From: Chara braunii
Taxonomy: Eukaryota; Streptophyta; Charophyceae; Charales; Characeae
Direction of reading: 5' to 3'
NCBI GenBank assembly: GCA_003427395.1
Contig: BFEA01000350.1
Location: forward strand, 1,581,612 to 1,610,844
Length of the DNA: 29,233 nucleotides
Both the position numbers and the translations under genes were made by a program. Below are positions 9,681 through 19,402 of the stretch, piece by piece (position 1 is the first letter of the stretch; each line of letters starts with the position of its first letter). The notes under the pieces are model-generated. The model was not told where the DNA came from and did not search any database. It saw only the letters and a program-made list of their open reading frames with translations.

Positions 9681-10329
9681 GTAGGACCCTGTCAGCCTCA
9701 CGCAAAACCACCTTTCACCCACCCTTCCCCCAGATGCAACCCCTTCGTTCATAGTCTGCGTTCAGGCAATCAACAAAATTGAAACTGTGATTGCACATAC
9801 ATTCCTTTATTTAGTCCGAGTCATATCCTACCAATCAAACCAAAGTCAAAGTTGGGATGCACGCAATACGCTCAGTCAACACATAGAAAGAAGTACAGCT
9901 ATGGGTTATAACCGGGTATATAAGAGGGAATGTAATGGATACCTTTCAGTTCCCTGCCTCCAGAACTCCTCCTTAGTTCCGACAGGGCTCCCGCAATCGG
10001 TGGGGCAAACCTCCCACAGAGGCCTTGACGCGGATTACGGGTTGCAATCCCGCCTGCCGCCTTCCTCTCAGAACAAGCGGACTAGACTTAGAGTGAGAAG
10101 GGCAGAAGTAGAGGAATTTAGTCTCTCAGATACAAGAAGGGTCCTCTCAGACTCGCGGGAGAGGGCCTTCAAATCTTCAGCGCCTAAGGGCCCCGCAATG
10201 ATGGCCAAAGCACACGATCGCTGGTCAGCTGCAGTCAACTCACTAACTGCTGGCCTTCTGACGGCCTTCTGGTATGCCGCAATACCTCTCCTCTTCAACA
10301 ATCGATTATGTCCACAACTCAAGATTCGA

Positions 10330-13140
10330 AACATCCCGACCACAACCCAAATCCGGGTCATGGATCAACAATGTGGCCTTCTTACTCTCCGCAATGGCAG
10401 CCAACCGTGTCACAACCTTGGTCAACAAAGTCTACCATCGTTCGCTGACTCTCTCTCCAACGAGCACAGTCGTCCTGCTGTTATTTCCGACACCCATTGG
10501 CTACCAAACCGTCCGCCGCTCCCAAGCAACCCTTCAGGCCCGCTGATCGTTCCTCACTGCTTGACTCTAACGAGGTGAGTCCACCATCGGCCAAGCAAGC
10601 CCTCTGCAGTCTTATTGCTAGGCTCATGCCACTTCGGAAAACAGGATGGCTGCGTATTGGCTAGCCGGACCACTCGGCTGGTGATGTCCTCGTTAGGTTG
10701 TTTAGCTGTCACTGATCGTCCGGTTTCAGCCAGCCTTGAAGTCCCCACAGTTGGCCCGACTGTTCCGTCACTCCTTCCCGTGCCTCTTCCTTATTTTCTC
10801 CGCTGCAGCTGGTCAACGGCCCCGGCCAGGTAAGCGTTCACTGCAGTTTACCCCTCGCTAGCTCGGTCGACAGGCTGCGCAGTGTAGTGGCCAACAGGTA
10901 AGTCTACAGCCCCTCTCTCTGCTACACGCTTACTTCACTCGACGGGGTGCGCCAACCCGAAGCGAAACTCCTGCCCGAACTTCGAGGCCGTTGGCGCAGT
11001 GCTGCGCCTGGCTTCCCGAACCGTCTCAACATCGTGCCAGGCGAGGATGAATCTCCCGACTGAATACGGGGGCATTCACCAAGCAAAGATTGGGGGACGA
11101 ATCCTCCGCTCGGGCATGGACGAGTGCAGTACACTTCGACACCAGACGACACCTCACTACAGTCAGTCAGGTACGCCCACTCTCCTTCCTGTTCTCTTTG
11201 CCTTATCCTTATCCCCCCCCTGCTTCCGCTCCTACACCAACATCCAGATCCTCCTCTGTACTAACTCGACCGTATGTATCTCCTGGCACATCTGCGCTGC
11301 ACATTTGCCCCCACTCATCCGCTTCCTTTCTCTTCAACTCCTAACTTTCATTTGCCCACCTCGTCGTTCGTCTTGCAAGCCCGCTACCGCACCTTTGTAA
11401 GGGTCCGCCCCTGGTCGTTCGTACGACCAGGTTGACTCAAGGTCATCAGGGGGGAGGACACCGCGACAGGCACATGCTTCGGAGGGAGAACTCGGACGGC
11501 CCACAGGTAAGTCGCTACCGTGGGTGAAGAGAAAAACAAAAGGGGAGAAAGACTGAATCGTCCGCTAAAACGCGGAAGGATCCATCGTCGTTTGAATCTT
11601 CTCATGTACTGACTCTAACACCCATCTGACTTTGGATTCGGGGTCGCCCACCCCGAAAACCCATGTCGACTATCTTTCCTTGTCGAAAACTATTCGCTAC
11701 CGGGTAAACCATGCTTCCTCCCATTTCTTCTTCTCGCTAGCCCCCGCCATAGGCCGCGCAAGTTTCTTCCTACTAACTTCAATTCTACTAACATTCATCT
11801 TACTGTCTAATCAACCAAACTAACCTGACTAATAGAATCACCCTACTCAAGAACCCCTATCCCGACTCCTTGCTCACTCGATTTCGTTGAGGAACGAGTG
11901 AACTAACTGATTTTCTCCCCGCCAATCCCATGCTTCGCCACCACTCCACGCACCTTGTTCCTCACTAACCCGCTATTCTACTAATCTATCATCAAAACTA
12001 ACCAGGCTACTGCACTCGCTCGGGGTGAAAACCCCAGGATCGACCTCTTTCCCCTTCAAAACCGCTCCCTATCAAACATACTTCATGTTTCTCCCTCCCC
12101 GCCCCCTCGTCTCCATCTCCGAATGCACCCTGTCACGCCCCCTGTCCACGTTCACTCCCGCTCCCTCACTCTCCTTCGTCTTTGCCAGCCCGGCGCTGCT
12201 TTTGATAGCGCAGCAGGCCAGTCCCCCCCCTTCTGTCTCTGCTGCTCCGTCAGCCTCACTCCGCCCCCGAACACCCGCTCCCCTGCTGCGCCACTACTCC
12301 GTTCTCGACACTTCGCCCCACCGCTGGCCGCGTCCGTTGGCCCCCCTTTTCCTCCGCCTGCACCCAACGCCCCATCCCGTCCCGGTTCATCCACAACGCC
12401 CGTCGACCTGTTGTGCTATCCGGCCTGCCCCTTCCCCGATGCCAGCGCAGCACTCCGATAACAATCGCACACACAGTCGGGCTGCGCTCAGAGCAACCCC
12501 GACTGTCCCAAGGACCGGGGAAATGCCCGCCACTAGACGGTTCGGGCCACCTTCCCCTGCCTTTTTTCCAAGTTGGACCCGCCACCCTTTCGGCCCATAG
12601 TAGGCGGGTCCCATGCTGGTCGCGGGCCCCGATAACCTGGCCCGGCACAGGTCTTTGCGGTAGTGGCAACTATCCACTTGAGAACCTCAAGGACCGAAGC
12701 GGAGGAACGTCCCACGGGTATAATCGCACCCGACCCTGCCGCCGCGGACTTCCTCCATCTTATGGGCCAAATTGCCAGCCGGCTCGTGTACACGTTGACC
12801 TCCTTGGTCCATATTTTCAAGGTGGGCAGAACGGGGAATTTCCGCCAGCATCCCGAATACGCAGGAACCCTTGAGCCAATAGAAAAGGGGGTGCGGCCTC
12901 AGGGCGCCCGACCGTCGTAGCGATCACACAGTCCGGCGTCGCGCCCAGCCAACGGTGGGTCGGAGCATCCCGAAAAGGAATACAAAAACCACGACGCTAG
13001 AATGAATTACTCGGAAAATGCCACCACCGACCGGGCGCCGCCACCGGCAAACCCAACGGTGATAACCCCTTCGGGCCCTCAACCCTCTCGACCCCCTTCG
13101 CGCCACTTTTGATACTCCCGCGTCACTGCCGCTCAACCTC
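10330..13140. other. Pyrimidine-rich tract with splice-donor-like sites, no credible gene
   Basis: C/T-rich DNA on +. Donor-like AG|GTAAG or GTGAG sites occur at about 10573, 10829, 10899 and 11507, and polypyrimidine-CAG acceptor-like sites precede several of them. The longest + frame, 12025-12600, lacks an ATG and is a Pro/Ser/Ala-rich run explained by C-rich composition. A second frame, 12663-12920, begins at ATG and contains a short hydrophobic stretch, but I recognise no family. Hairpins include CCTGGTCGT (11410-11418) with ACGACCAGG (11423-11431), and GGGGT-GAAA-ACCCC (12022-12035). A short-exon gene cannot be excluded. Confidence 0.4.
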
Positions 13141-13572
13141 GATCCCCGAACCTCTCGGATAGAGGTTCGACGCCGTAACCAATAATGTTGGGCCCAAGTC
13201 TGGGTCTAGCTCCGGCGGATGCCTAAACAAGCGCACATCGCGCGACGCGCCAAGCTACCGAAACGCCTTCAGAAGTCACATTGTTGTCGATGTCATCCTC
13301 CGCACGTACGCACAGGTCATAGGCAAGCACATCGACCACGAGGCATAATCTTTTTAATCCCTATTTAATCAGAAGCAAAAAAAAATCAAGCCGGCGATCA
13401 CGCCGACTCTTCAGCCATCAACAAATAAGAGGATCACACGCGCCTCAAAAATCCGCGCGCCCACACACCCTCTATCCTAGTCAACCATCCAGTCAACGTT
13501 AGTCACAGACGCAACCGCGCTTAGCGCGGTATACTTAAACTTTCAAACTTATTTTCTGTCACTTGCAAAAAC
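13140..13572. other. Intergenic stretch with two strong hairpins, no gene seen
   Basis: CGAACCTCT (13147-13155) pairs with AGAGGTTCG (13161-13169). ACCGCGC (13514-13520) pairs with GCGCGGT (13524-13530) across a 3-nt TTA loop. There is an A-rich run near 13376-13386. I see nothing else. Confidence 0.5.
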
Positions 13573-13963
13573 CAGGGCGGATACCCTTGTAAGGGTATTC
13601 GCGCCGACACCGGGTTAGATTCCCGGCAGTCAAGGGAATTACCCAATTGAAAATAGCAGTATCAATTGATTGGATTATGTTGGATCTAGCTGGAGGGTTT
13701 CTAGTACCATTCTGAGAGATAAAATTTTAAGTGGCCGCCAGTGGAATGATACTGGAACCATCTGAAAAGAAGTCCACAAGAATTAAAGGCATCAGGTCAG
13801 CAGTTTGAGCTCATAATTGATGGAAAGGGGAGGTTGTCTGGCAGGATTTTCCTGGTAAACACCTCTGATGTTGTGTTTGGATAAAAGTGAATGACATGGA
13901 AGTTATTCAATGCGGTCTGGTAATGTTGTCGGGACAGAAACCCTGACAAGGGTATCTGCCCTG
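13573..13963. mobile_element. Probable hAT-like MITE, 391 bp
   Basis: The left end begins CAGGGCGGATACCCTTGT. The reverse complement of the right end begins CAGGGCAGATACCCTTGT, and similarity continues for about 40 bases (AGGGT.TTC....CCGACA). A CAGGG start is typical of hAT terminal inverted repeats. I find no convincing 8-bp target duplication (gcaaaaac on the left, tattttca on the right), so the ends may have moved or the copy is old. There is no transposase ORF. A subterminal palindrome ATACCCTT-gt-AAGGGTAT lies at the left end. Confidence 0.5.
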
Positions 13964-14348
13964 TATTTTCAATGTCGGACAAAGCCCGAGTATCCCTATA
14001 AGATTATGGAATTGATCCGACAAAATAAAGCATGCTATTGGATTATTCCGACTCGTCCGCAGGTTTACGACTAGACCGAGGAGATGTGCGGCCGTAGAAA
14101 GACTAAAGTTAGACCTATCCAACCTATAATAATGTCGCGGGGCGGTTTAACAGCCGCGCGATTCAGGGCCTAAATGGGCTAAAAAGAGGGTTGCGCCGGG
14201 GTATAGTGCCACGACGCAGAAGGTGTAGGAAGTTTTTTGTTTTATAGGGCCGAGAGGTTTCAAGTCGAGCCTTGGGGCCGATAGGCCAATGCCAAGACTT
14301 ACCCGGTTTAATGGCCGACCAAGTCGCGGCCACGCGGCTAACCGGTAT

Positions 14349-14420
14349 TGGTAGGCCACAGACTGGGTAAGCTGGCAGGCCACAGGCTGGGTAAGCCGGT
14401 AGGCCAGAGCCGAGGCAGGC
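14349..14420. repeat. Three tandem 24-bp units
   Basis: Units begin at 14349, 14373 and 14397 and follow [T/C]GG[T/C]AGGCCACAG[A/G]CTGGGT. Units 1 and 2 are nearly identical; the third is diverged. Confidence 0.75.
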
Positions 14421-14718
14421 CTGCTAGGCCATTTACGGGCGGAGCATGCAAGGCTGCAGGCTTAGGGAAAGTCGCCTGGGCTAGCTCTTCATATTGAAAA
14501 TCAGCTCCTGTTTAGTGTGAAAACAGGAGCTAGTCCAGTAGGATAACGCATTCGACTCTCACCCGGCTGATGTAGGGATTGAATCCGAAAAACCTGCCTA
14601 CTGGGCGCAGCTCCTTTTGGAGCTGCTTTTCTTTTGCAAGGCGAGGTCGATCTCGACCGCACGATCGTGAAGATCGCGCAGCTGAGATTGACCGCGCGCT
14701 AATTAGCATAGCCCTATG

Positions 14719-14765
14719 CAAAATAAAAATAAAAATAAAAATAAATAAATAAATAAATAAAAAGT
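14719..14765. repeat. AAAAT/AAAT microsatellite
   Basis: AAAAT units grade into AAAT units. The tract directly follows the hairpin GCATAG-CC-CTATGC (14706-14719). Confidence 0.85.
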
Positions 14766-15043
14766 AAAAAGCGCCACATTGCGCCCGAAAAATGTGCCTG
14801 AGGGCACATGATCTTAGGGCTGAGATCCCACTTGCAAGAGGAGTAGGATCGAGCTCCTGAACCTGGACGCGTCGTAAGGCAGAGATGCAGAAAGACAGTT
14901 CAATCTCGATTTCCTGCAACTCGTCCAGGTTCGGGCATTCGATCCGATCCTCTTCGCTGGTGGGACCACACCCCGACATTCGGGGTTGTATCGTGGCTTT
15001 CAGCCACGTGATGACATAACCGTTGGCTTATGCCAACGGAATT

Positions 15044-15067
15044 AAAAAAAAAAAAAAAAAAAAAAAA
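15044..15067. repeat. Poly(A) run of about 24
   Basis: An uninterrupted A tract after the hairpin at 15020-15039. It could be a retroposed tail, but I see no matching target duplication. Confidence 0.8.
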
Positions 15068-15420
15068 CACTACGAGACGACAGATGGCGGCCTTCGAAGT
15101 GACTGGGGCACTGACCACCCCAGTACACTTAACTGTCGCCCGTGGGAACGGGCGACTGCTTTTCTACAAGAGGTAAGTTTTCGTTTTATTATTTTCTTTT
15201 CTTAGATTTTGTTTTAGATTTTTTCTCTTAGATTTGTTTAGATTTTTTTTTTTTTTTTTTTCTCTCCTCGAACTATTGAAAACAACCGTTCGCTGAGAAC
15301 GAACGGGCAGCGCAAGACTGTTTCGTTGGAACCTCACCAAATCATCAGGGGGATGCAGCCCCGGCGGTCTTCTTCGATGACTGTATCTGGCGCCAATAAC
15401 ATCCAGGTACAGACACCAAA

Positions 15421-15452
<32 letters not shown>

Positions 15453-15486
15453 TACCTACCTACCTACCTACCTGCCTGCCTACCTA
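15421..15486. repeat. (GA)n followed by (CTAC/CTGC)n microsatellites
   Basis: A GA dinucleotide run (about 15421-15448) is followed by TACC/TGCC tetramers (about 15452-15485), then the 11-bp hairpin at 15483-15520. A second GA run is at about 15996-16015, and poly(A) is at about 15823-15840. Confidence 0.85.
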
Positions 15487-16660
15487 AGGTTGGCCCGTCG
15501 TCGTGAAAACCAACCTTAGGATGAGCAAAATCAAATGAATCTACCCTGCAAAAGCGGAACTATGCACTACTTCTAGAGGGAAAGGGTGAGAAGGAGAGAT
15601 CTTACCTGGCAATAGAGGAAACTACGACGGAGATGCCACTTCTAACGACAAGGTGAGTATGCCCGGATGTATCTGCCCCTAAACAAGGGAGTGTGTAGAC
15701 AGGGCCACGGTGAGCCATTCCAGGAACTCCTCTTCATTTCCTCGTTCCCCGTTGCGGCCGTTGAGGCAAGGCCAGCAGGGAAAACGGGGGGGGAGGCTGA
15801 AACAAAGAAAAACTAAAAACTGTAAAAAAAAAAAAAAAAAGCAGAGAAAGAAAATGAAAACGAGGCAACTGCCTCGTGGTAGGACTAGAACAGTCCTTGG
15901 GACTGTGTGGGAGCACAAAAGCTCCCACTTCGTTTTTTTTGCCAACTCACTGTAGCCGCGAGATTTTGAATCTCGCGGCTGACAGCACTCGCGTGGGAGA
16001 GAGAGAGAGAGAGAGGGACATAGGAGTTGGGAGGGGGAGGACCTACTCCTCCCAACCTGCCAACTGTCTCCCCCGTTTTCAGGGGAGGGCAGAGAAAAGT
16101 AAGAGGGAGACTATTGCATACAACTGCATGAACATGGCCAAGAAAATGGCCAGGCACATGCAGTCAGATTAACTTAAATTTTCTTTTTCTTTTTGTTTAT
16201 TTCTTCTTTATTTGAGTGAGGACACTTGTCCTCACATGGTGCTACCTCTGCAGAAGCTGCAAGAGGTAACTGTCAGGCTCCCCTTTTTGCAGGGAGCCTG
16301 AAAATTTAAAAGGCCACTAAGGAAAAGGCTAGATGCAGCCTTTTCCCCGATGTATCTGCCCTGGAAAAAGGGTCCAGGTACATCAAACTGAAAAGGGTTG
16401 TATCTTTTCAACCCTTTATTAGAAAAATAAAAGAAAAACTGATTTGGAAATGGCAGGAACCCAGCTATCTCGCCAGATTCCGAGATAGCTGGGGAAAAAA
16501 AAAGGAAAAAGAAAATAGGGCAGTTAAAGAAACTGCCCCACACTAAGGTTGTGGCTGTGGTGTGGCCACAATCAGCCCTGGATCTTGGCAGATCAAGGCC
16601 TCATAGTGAGCCCGCGATTTTGCCTGGGGGTTGGAGTGACGTCCAGCCCTCCTCAACCAC

Positions 16661-16667
16661 TATAAAA
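16661..16667 (+). promoter_or_regulatory. TATA box upstream of the minisatellite
   Basis: TATAAAA follows a TGACGTC-like site (16637-16643). A start near 16690 would give a short leader to the ATG at 16776. This is positional evidence only. Confidence 0.35.
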
Positions 16668-16775
16668 CAGCCAGCTCCCCCCAGCTGCCACACAAAGCAT
16701 TCGTGCTGTCATTGTGTGACGTGCACTTAAGTGCTGCTGGGCTGCTGAGGTGTTGCCTGAGGCAAGGAGGAGGAG

Positions 16776-17415
16776 ATGGAGATCTGCAGAGGAGTGCGAA
16801 GAGGAAGGCTGGTGCTAGTCCCATGGGACAAACCCAGTGGTACTGCGGGACTGCGACAATGCGGCGCTGTGAGATTTGGGCCAAGCGGCAAAGTTTTACC
16901 AATTTTGGCCTGCCATTTTTCACTACGGGGGGGAAGTGCTGCCAAAATGTTACAGCGGCAGTCCCGGTTTTTACTACGGTGGTACCGAAGTGCTGCCGAA
17001 TTTCTGCAGCGGCAGCACAGGTTTTTACTGTGCTGGTACCGAAGTGCTGCCGAATTTCTGCAGCGGCGGTACAGGTTTTTTCTGCGGTGGTACCGAAGTG
17101 CTGCCGAATTTCTGCAGCGGCGGCACAAGTTTTTACTGCGGTGGTACCGAAGTGCTGCCGAATTTCTGCAGCGGCGGCACAAGTTTTTACTGTGGTGGTA
17201 CCGAAGTGCTGCCGAATTTCTGCAGCGGCGGCACAGGTTTTTTCTGCGGTGGTATCGAAGTGCTGCCAAAACTCTACGGCGGCAACTACGGTTTTATCGG
17301 CGGTGGTGCGAAAGCGCCGCCGAAATTCTACGACGGCGACTACGGTTTTATCGGCGGTGGTGCGAAAGCGCTGCCAAAATTCTACGGCGGCAACTACGGT
17401 TTTTTTTGGCGGTGG
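16776..17415 (+). CDS. Open frame over a 54-bp minisatellite, coding status doubtful
   Basis: An ATG at 16776, about 110 bp after the TATA box, opens a frame that runs into the assembly gap and resumes beyond it. After about 65 non-repetitive residues it becomes 18-residue repeats containing WYRSAAEFLQRR. Because the DNA unit is 54 bp (18 codons) and free of stops, all three + frames and one - frame stay open, so length is no evidence for coding. No family resemblance, signal peptide or known domain is seen. The repeat core resembles the non-coding 120-bp units in the inverted arms, which argues for a repeat rather than a gene. Confidence 0.2.
16930..17415 (+). repeat. 54-bp minisatellite with a hairpin in each unit
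   Basis: GGTACC marks units at 16981, 17035 and 17089, exactly 54 bp apart, and the series continues to the gap. The unit core is GAAGTGCTGCCGAATTTCTG. GTGCTGCCG pairs with CGGCAGCAC nine of nine in one unit. Other units have CGGCGGCAC or CGGCGGTAC, which keep pairing by G-T wobble. The last units before the gap (17260 on) are a diverged form with CTACGGCGGCAACTACGG. The core matches the arm-repeat core (CTACGGCAAGCGCTGCCGAA). Confidence 0.85.
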
Positions 17416-17695
17416 NNNNNNNNNNNNNNNNNNNNNNNNNNNNNNNNNNNNNNNNNNNNNNNNNNNNNNNNNNNNNNNNNNNNNNNNNNNNNNNNNNNNN
17501 NNNNNNNNNNNNNNNNNNNNNNNNNNNNNNNNNNNNNNNNNNNNNNNNNNNNNNNNNNNNNNNNNNNNNNNNNNNNNNNNNNNNNNNNNNNNNNNNNNNN
17601 NNNNNNNNNNNNNNNNNNNNNNNNNNNNNNNNNNNNNNNNNNNNNNNNNNNNNNNNNNNNNNNNNNNNNNNNNNNNNNNNNNNNNNNNNNNNNNN
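17416..17695. other. Assembly gap of 280 N
   Basis: The sequence is undetermined and lies at the end of the minisatellite, where assemblers commonly fail. The true repeat length may differ from 280. Confidence 0.99.
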
Positions 17696-18290
17696 AACAG
17701 TGAAAGTCAGTGGCAGTGATACTTACTGAAAAGTAAGCGAGGTGGTGTTGCGGCAGGTGGTCGCAGCAAGAGAGTGGTGTCGATCACTTAGGTGACGACC
17801 AGAGACGACCACCGTCACGTCAACAGGAGCGTAATCTTATACGGTTTTCTTGAGTGCACCATATTACTTCACTCAAGGTCAGTGGTCAGTTAAATTGACT
17901 CAGTTCCCTTCACACCTGAGTGAACCCACACTTGCTTTGACCTGTTTTTACTGAATGTTCATTGAAAAAGGGAAGAGAATGTGTGTGTTTGCGTGTATGA
18001 CATGGAGTCTGACAATGGAAAAGGATTGCATGGTGGTCTGTGTGTCGTTGGGTTTTGACTGCAGGTACAGCGTGTGGGCTGAAATGGATGATGGTGATGA
18101 TGGTGAAAGGATGGTTGTCTTCTCATCTCTATACTTATGGATGTGTGTAAATTAAAGTCAAAAGAAGACGACGAAAAATAAGCGACCAAAAAGAAGAGAA
18201 ACCTGGATGGACATAAATTTTCTCCCAAGGTCACCTATTCTTGCCCGAATGACCTCTTCGTCTATGCTCGTCTGTCTGAATGACTTTCTC
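17696..18290 (+). repeat. Diverged sequence resembling the middle of the inverted-repeat arms
   Basis: Landmarks shared with the left arm, in the same order: GACTCA plus a C-rich block (17897 here, 3832 in the arm); a TGAATG.TCATT motif (17952 here, 3925 in the arm; TGAATGATCATT in the right arm); TTG.CTGCAGGTA against TTTGCAGGTATG (18055 here, 4080 in the arm); then an AT-rich TATAC stretch. Together with the minisatellite this would be a third, strongly diverged copy of the arm's inner half. The short frames here look like chance. A TTTC run lies at 18293-18312. Confidence 0.4.
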
Positions 18291-18837
18291 TTTTGTTTTC
18301 TTTCTTTCTTTCGTCTAAGTTACTCTTGACGTCAGGCGGCAAGAATTTGCTCGTCCGCCGGGTAGGTGTTTTTCCTTTCTTCTATGAGGCATCTGGGGCG
18401 GGGGTTCGTTGCCTTAGGGGCCGGCCCTGTTATCGACTCAGAGTGGACCGATTTGCGGGGGGCTACCATGTCGATTCGGTGGAGACGGCCCGACTTCTAA
18501 GATCCGAGTCTTGTGCTCGGGCGAGGAGAAGGAGTATCCCAGACTACCTCCTAGGGGGATGGACAAAAGTGTCTGCACGGACGGACTTAAGGTCTTGGTG
18601 CCTTGCATAAGGAGGAACTGCCATAGCATTCCTTTGGTGGCCATTATAGGAGCCACTTACATATGGGGAGTTGGTGCCACAAACAGCCAATTTCGTGTCC
18701 TACTAGCCAAACAGGGTGTGTTTAGACACTCCAGACGTGGTTGGTCGTGCCATAAGAAGCACGGGCCAAAAGGAAGACAAATGTTTTAGTAATACTTAGT
18801 TTTAACTTGATCACATTTGTCTTCTCTTTTCTTTCAG
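18291..18837. other. Region with no recognised gene, ending in an acceptor-like site
   Basis: Short overlapping frames only. A polypyrimidine-CAG sequence ends at 18837, immediately before an ATG at 18838, so part of this stretch could be an intron of the following locus. Confidence 0.35.
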
Positions 18838-19379
18838 ATGGCTATGGGATCCACGAAATTATTCTTTTTCAATAATCGTGATGCGGCGGCGAAGAGAGTT
18901 GAACTCCAAAGGCGTGATGGAGTGAGGGTAGAAAGGGTGGGCCGACTTATTTATAATCCGTCAGAATTATATTCTGAGGAGGACGTTCCGCGATTTTGGG
19001 ATGGTAGTGCGCAAAGACCCCCAGGCGACTTCATAATTATATTCTGAGGAGGACGTTCCGTGATTTCAGGAGAGATAACGGCTTGGATATTCTTCATTAC
19101 GAATTCGCACCGCCATTGCCTGAGCGTCACTTCGTCAATATGAACCTGGTGGTGTTGCAGCCCTATGAGATCAACCCACGAGTGGACGAAATCCTTGAAA
19201 TAAGGTTGATGTTCGTCCGTTACGTGCTTTGGCTGAATGAGCGACAAGGCTCATTTTTTGGCATATACTACGCGGAGCGCATGCGTGCCAATAGGTTCGC
19301 AATTATAGGAGCCGAAGCGTTGTATGATGATGATTTGAAAAATGAAGCGGAAGAACTCGAGGGGTTTTTACTTGACTGA
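18838..19379 (+). pseudogene. Unknown protein fragments, first part (two frames, disrupted)
   Basis: An ATG at 18838 follows an acceptor-like TTTCAG and opens a 69-residue frame to a stop at 19045. A second frame (19008-19379) carries a longer, more protein-like stretch with LPERHFVNMNLVVLQPYEIN and an acidic end. A near-direct duplication separates them: about 34 bp at 18966 recurs at 19036, offset 70 bp, which breaks the frame, and the second copy has CGA changed to TGA. Either this is a decayed gene or the second TTTCAG (19064-19069) is an acceptor and the first copy is removed. I do not recognise the family. Confidence 0.4.
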
Positions 19380-19402
19380 TTTGGTTTCGTTCTGATACGC
19401 AG

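Larger units (their letters stand above)
6455..10325 (-). repeat. Right arm of the giant imperfect inverted repeat
   Basis: This is the reverse-complement partner of 1085-5330, with the same order of parts: module copy 2 innermost (6455-6915), hairpins and a TATA run (7245-7600), palindrome (7961-7977), three tandem units (8255-8545), mini-hairpin field (8848-9680), then the outer block (9935-10325). It is about 0.4 kb shorter than the left arm, partly because it has two fewer tandem units. The open frame 9787-10578 on + crosses the outer block and has no family resemblance, so I treat it as a chance frame. Confidence 0.8.
14490..16600. other. Hairpin train: more than 25 perfect, sequence-unique stem-loops in 2.1 kb
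   Basis: Perfect stems (left arm/right arm): 14503-14513/14521-14531; 14607-14614/14619-14626; 14792-14798/14803-14809; 14859-14869/14922-14932; 14992-14998/15002-15008; 15020-15027/15032-15039; 15102-15108/15118-15124; 15135-15143/15148-15156; 15286-15292/15300-15306; 15483-15493/15510-15520; 15860-15866/15871-15877; 15890-15896/15900-15906; 15907-15914/15921-15928; 15954-15965/15969-15980; 16026-16033/16049-16056; 16123-16130/16157-16164; 16216-16224/16227-16235; 16243-16249/16262-16268; 16274-16282/16292-16300; 16321-16330/16337-16346; 16392-16400/16409-16417; 16460-16472/16481-16493; 16518-16525/16531-16538; 16549-16555/16565-16571. Stems are 7-13 bp and mutually unrelated; many loops are 2-5 nt. 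Homopolymers and microsatellites separate them. I see no conserved coding frame. Confidence 0.8.

Noticed and set aside
9787-10578. 263-codon + frame
   Set aside because: It crosses the outer block of the right arm. The left-arm counterpart does not keep the frame, and no domain is seen.
12025-12600. 191-codon Pro/Ser-rich frame
   Set aside because: It has no ATG at its start. Composition follows the C-rich DNA, several other frames are open across the same stretch, and no family is recognised.
13570-13615. tRNA-Tyr (GTA)-like anticodon and T arms
   Set aside because: No acceptor stem or D arm can be formed, the T loop lacks TTC, and the segment is repeated inverted at 13925-13963, so a MITE end explains it better.
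14530-14979. 149-codon minus-strand frame
   Set aside because: It spans an AAAAT microsatellite and several hairpins; the Phe/Ile run is translated simple repeat.
14490-16600. CRISPR array or bacterial terminators
   Set aside because: Stems are all different with no constant repeat or regular spacing, and the context is eukaryotic with no operons.
16703-17729. Three overlapping + frames and one - frame of 180-338 codons
   Set aside because: A 54-bp repeat without stops keeps every frame open, and part of each protein is translated N. Only the ATG-started frame is listed, at low confidence.
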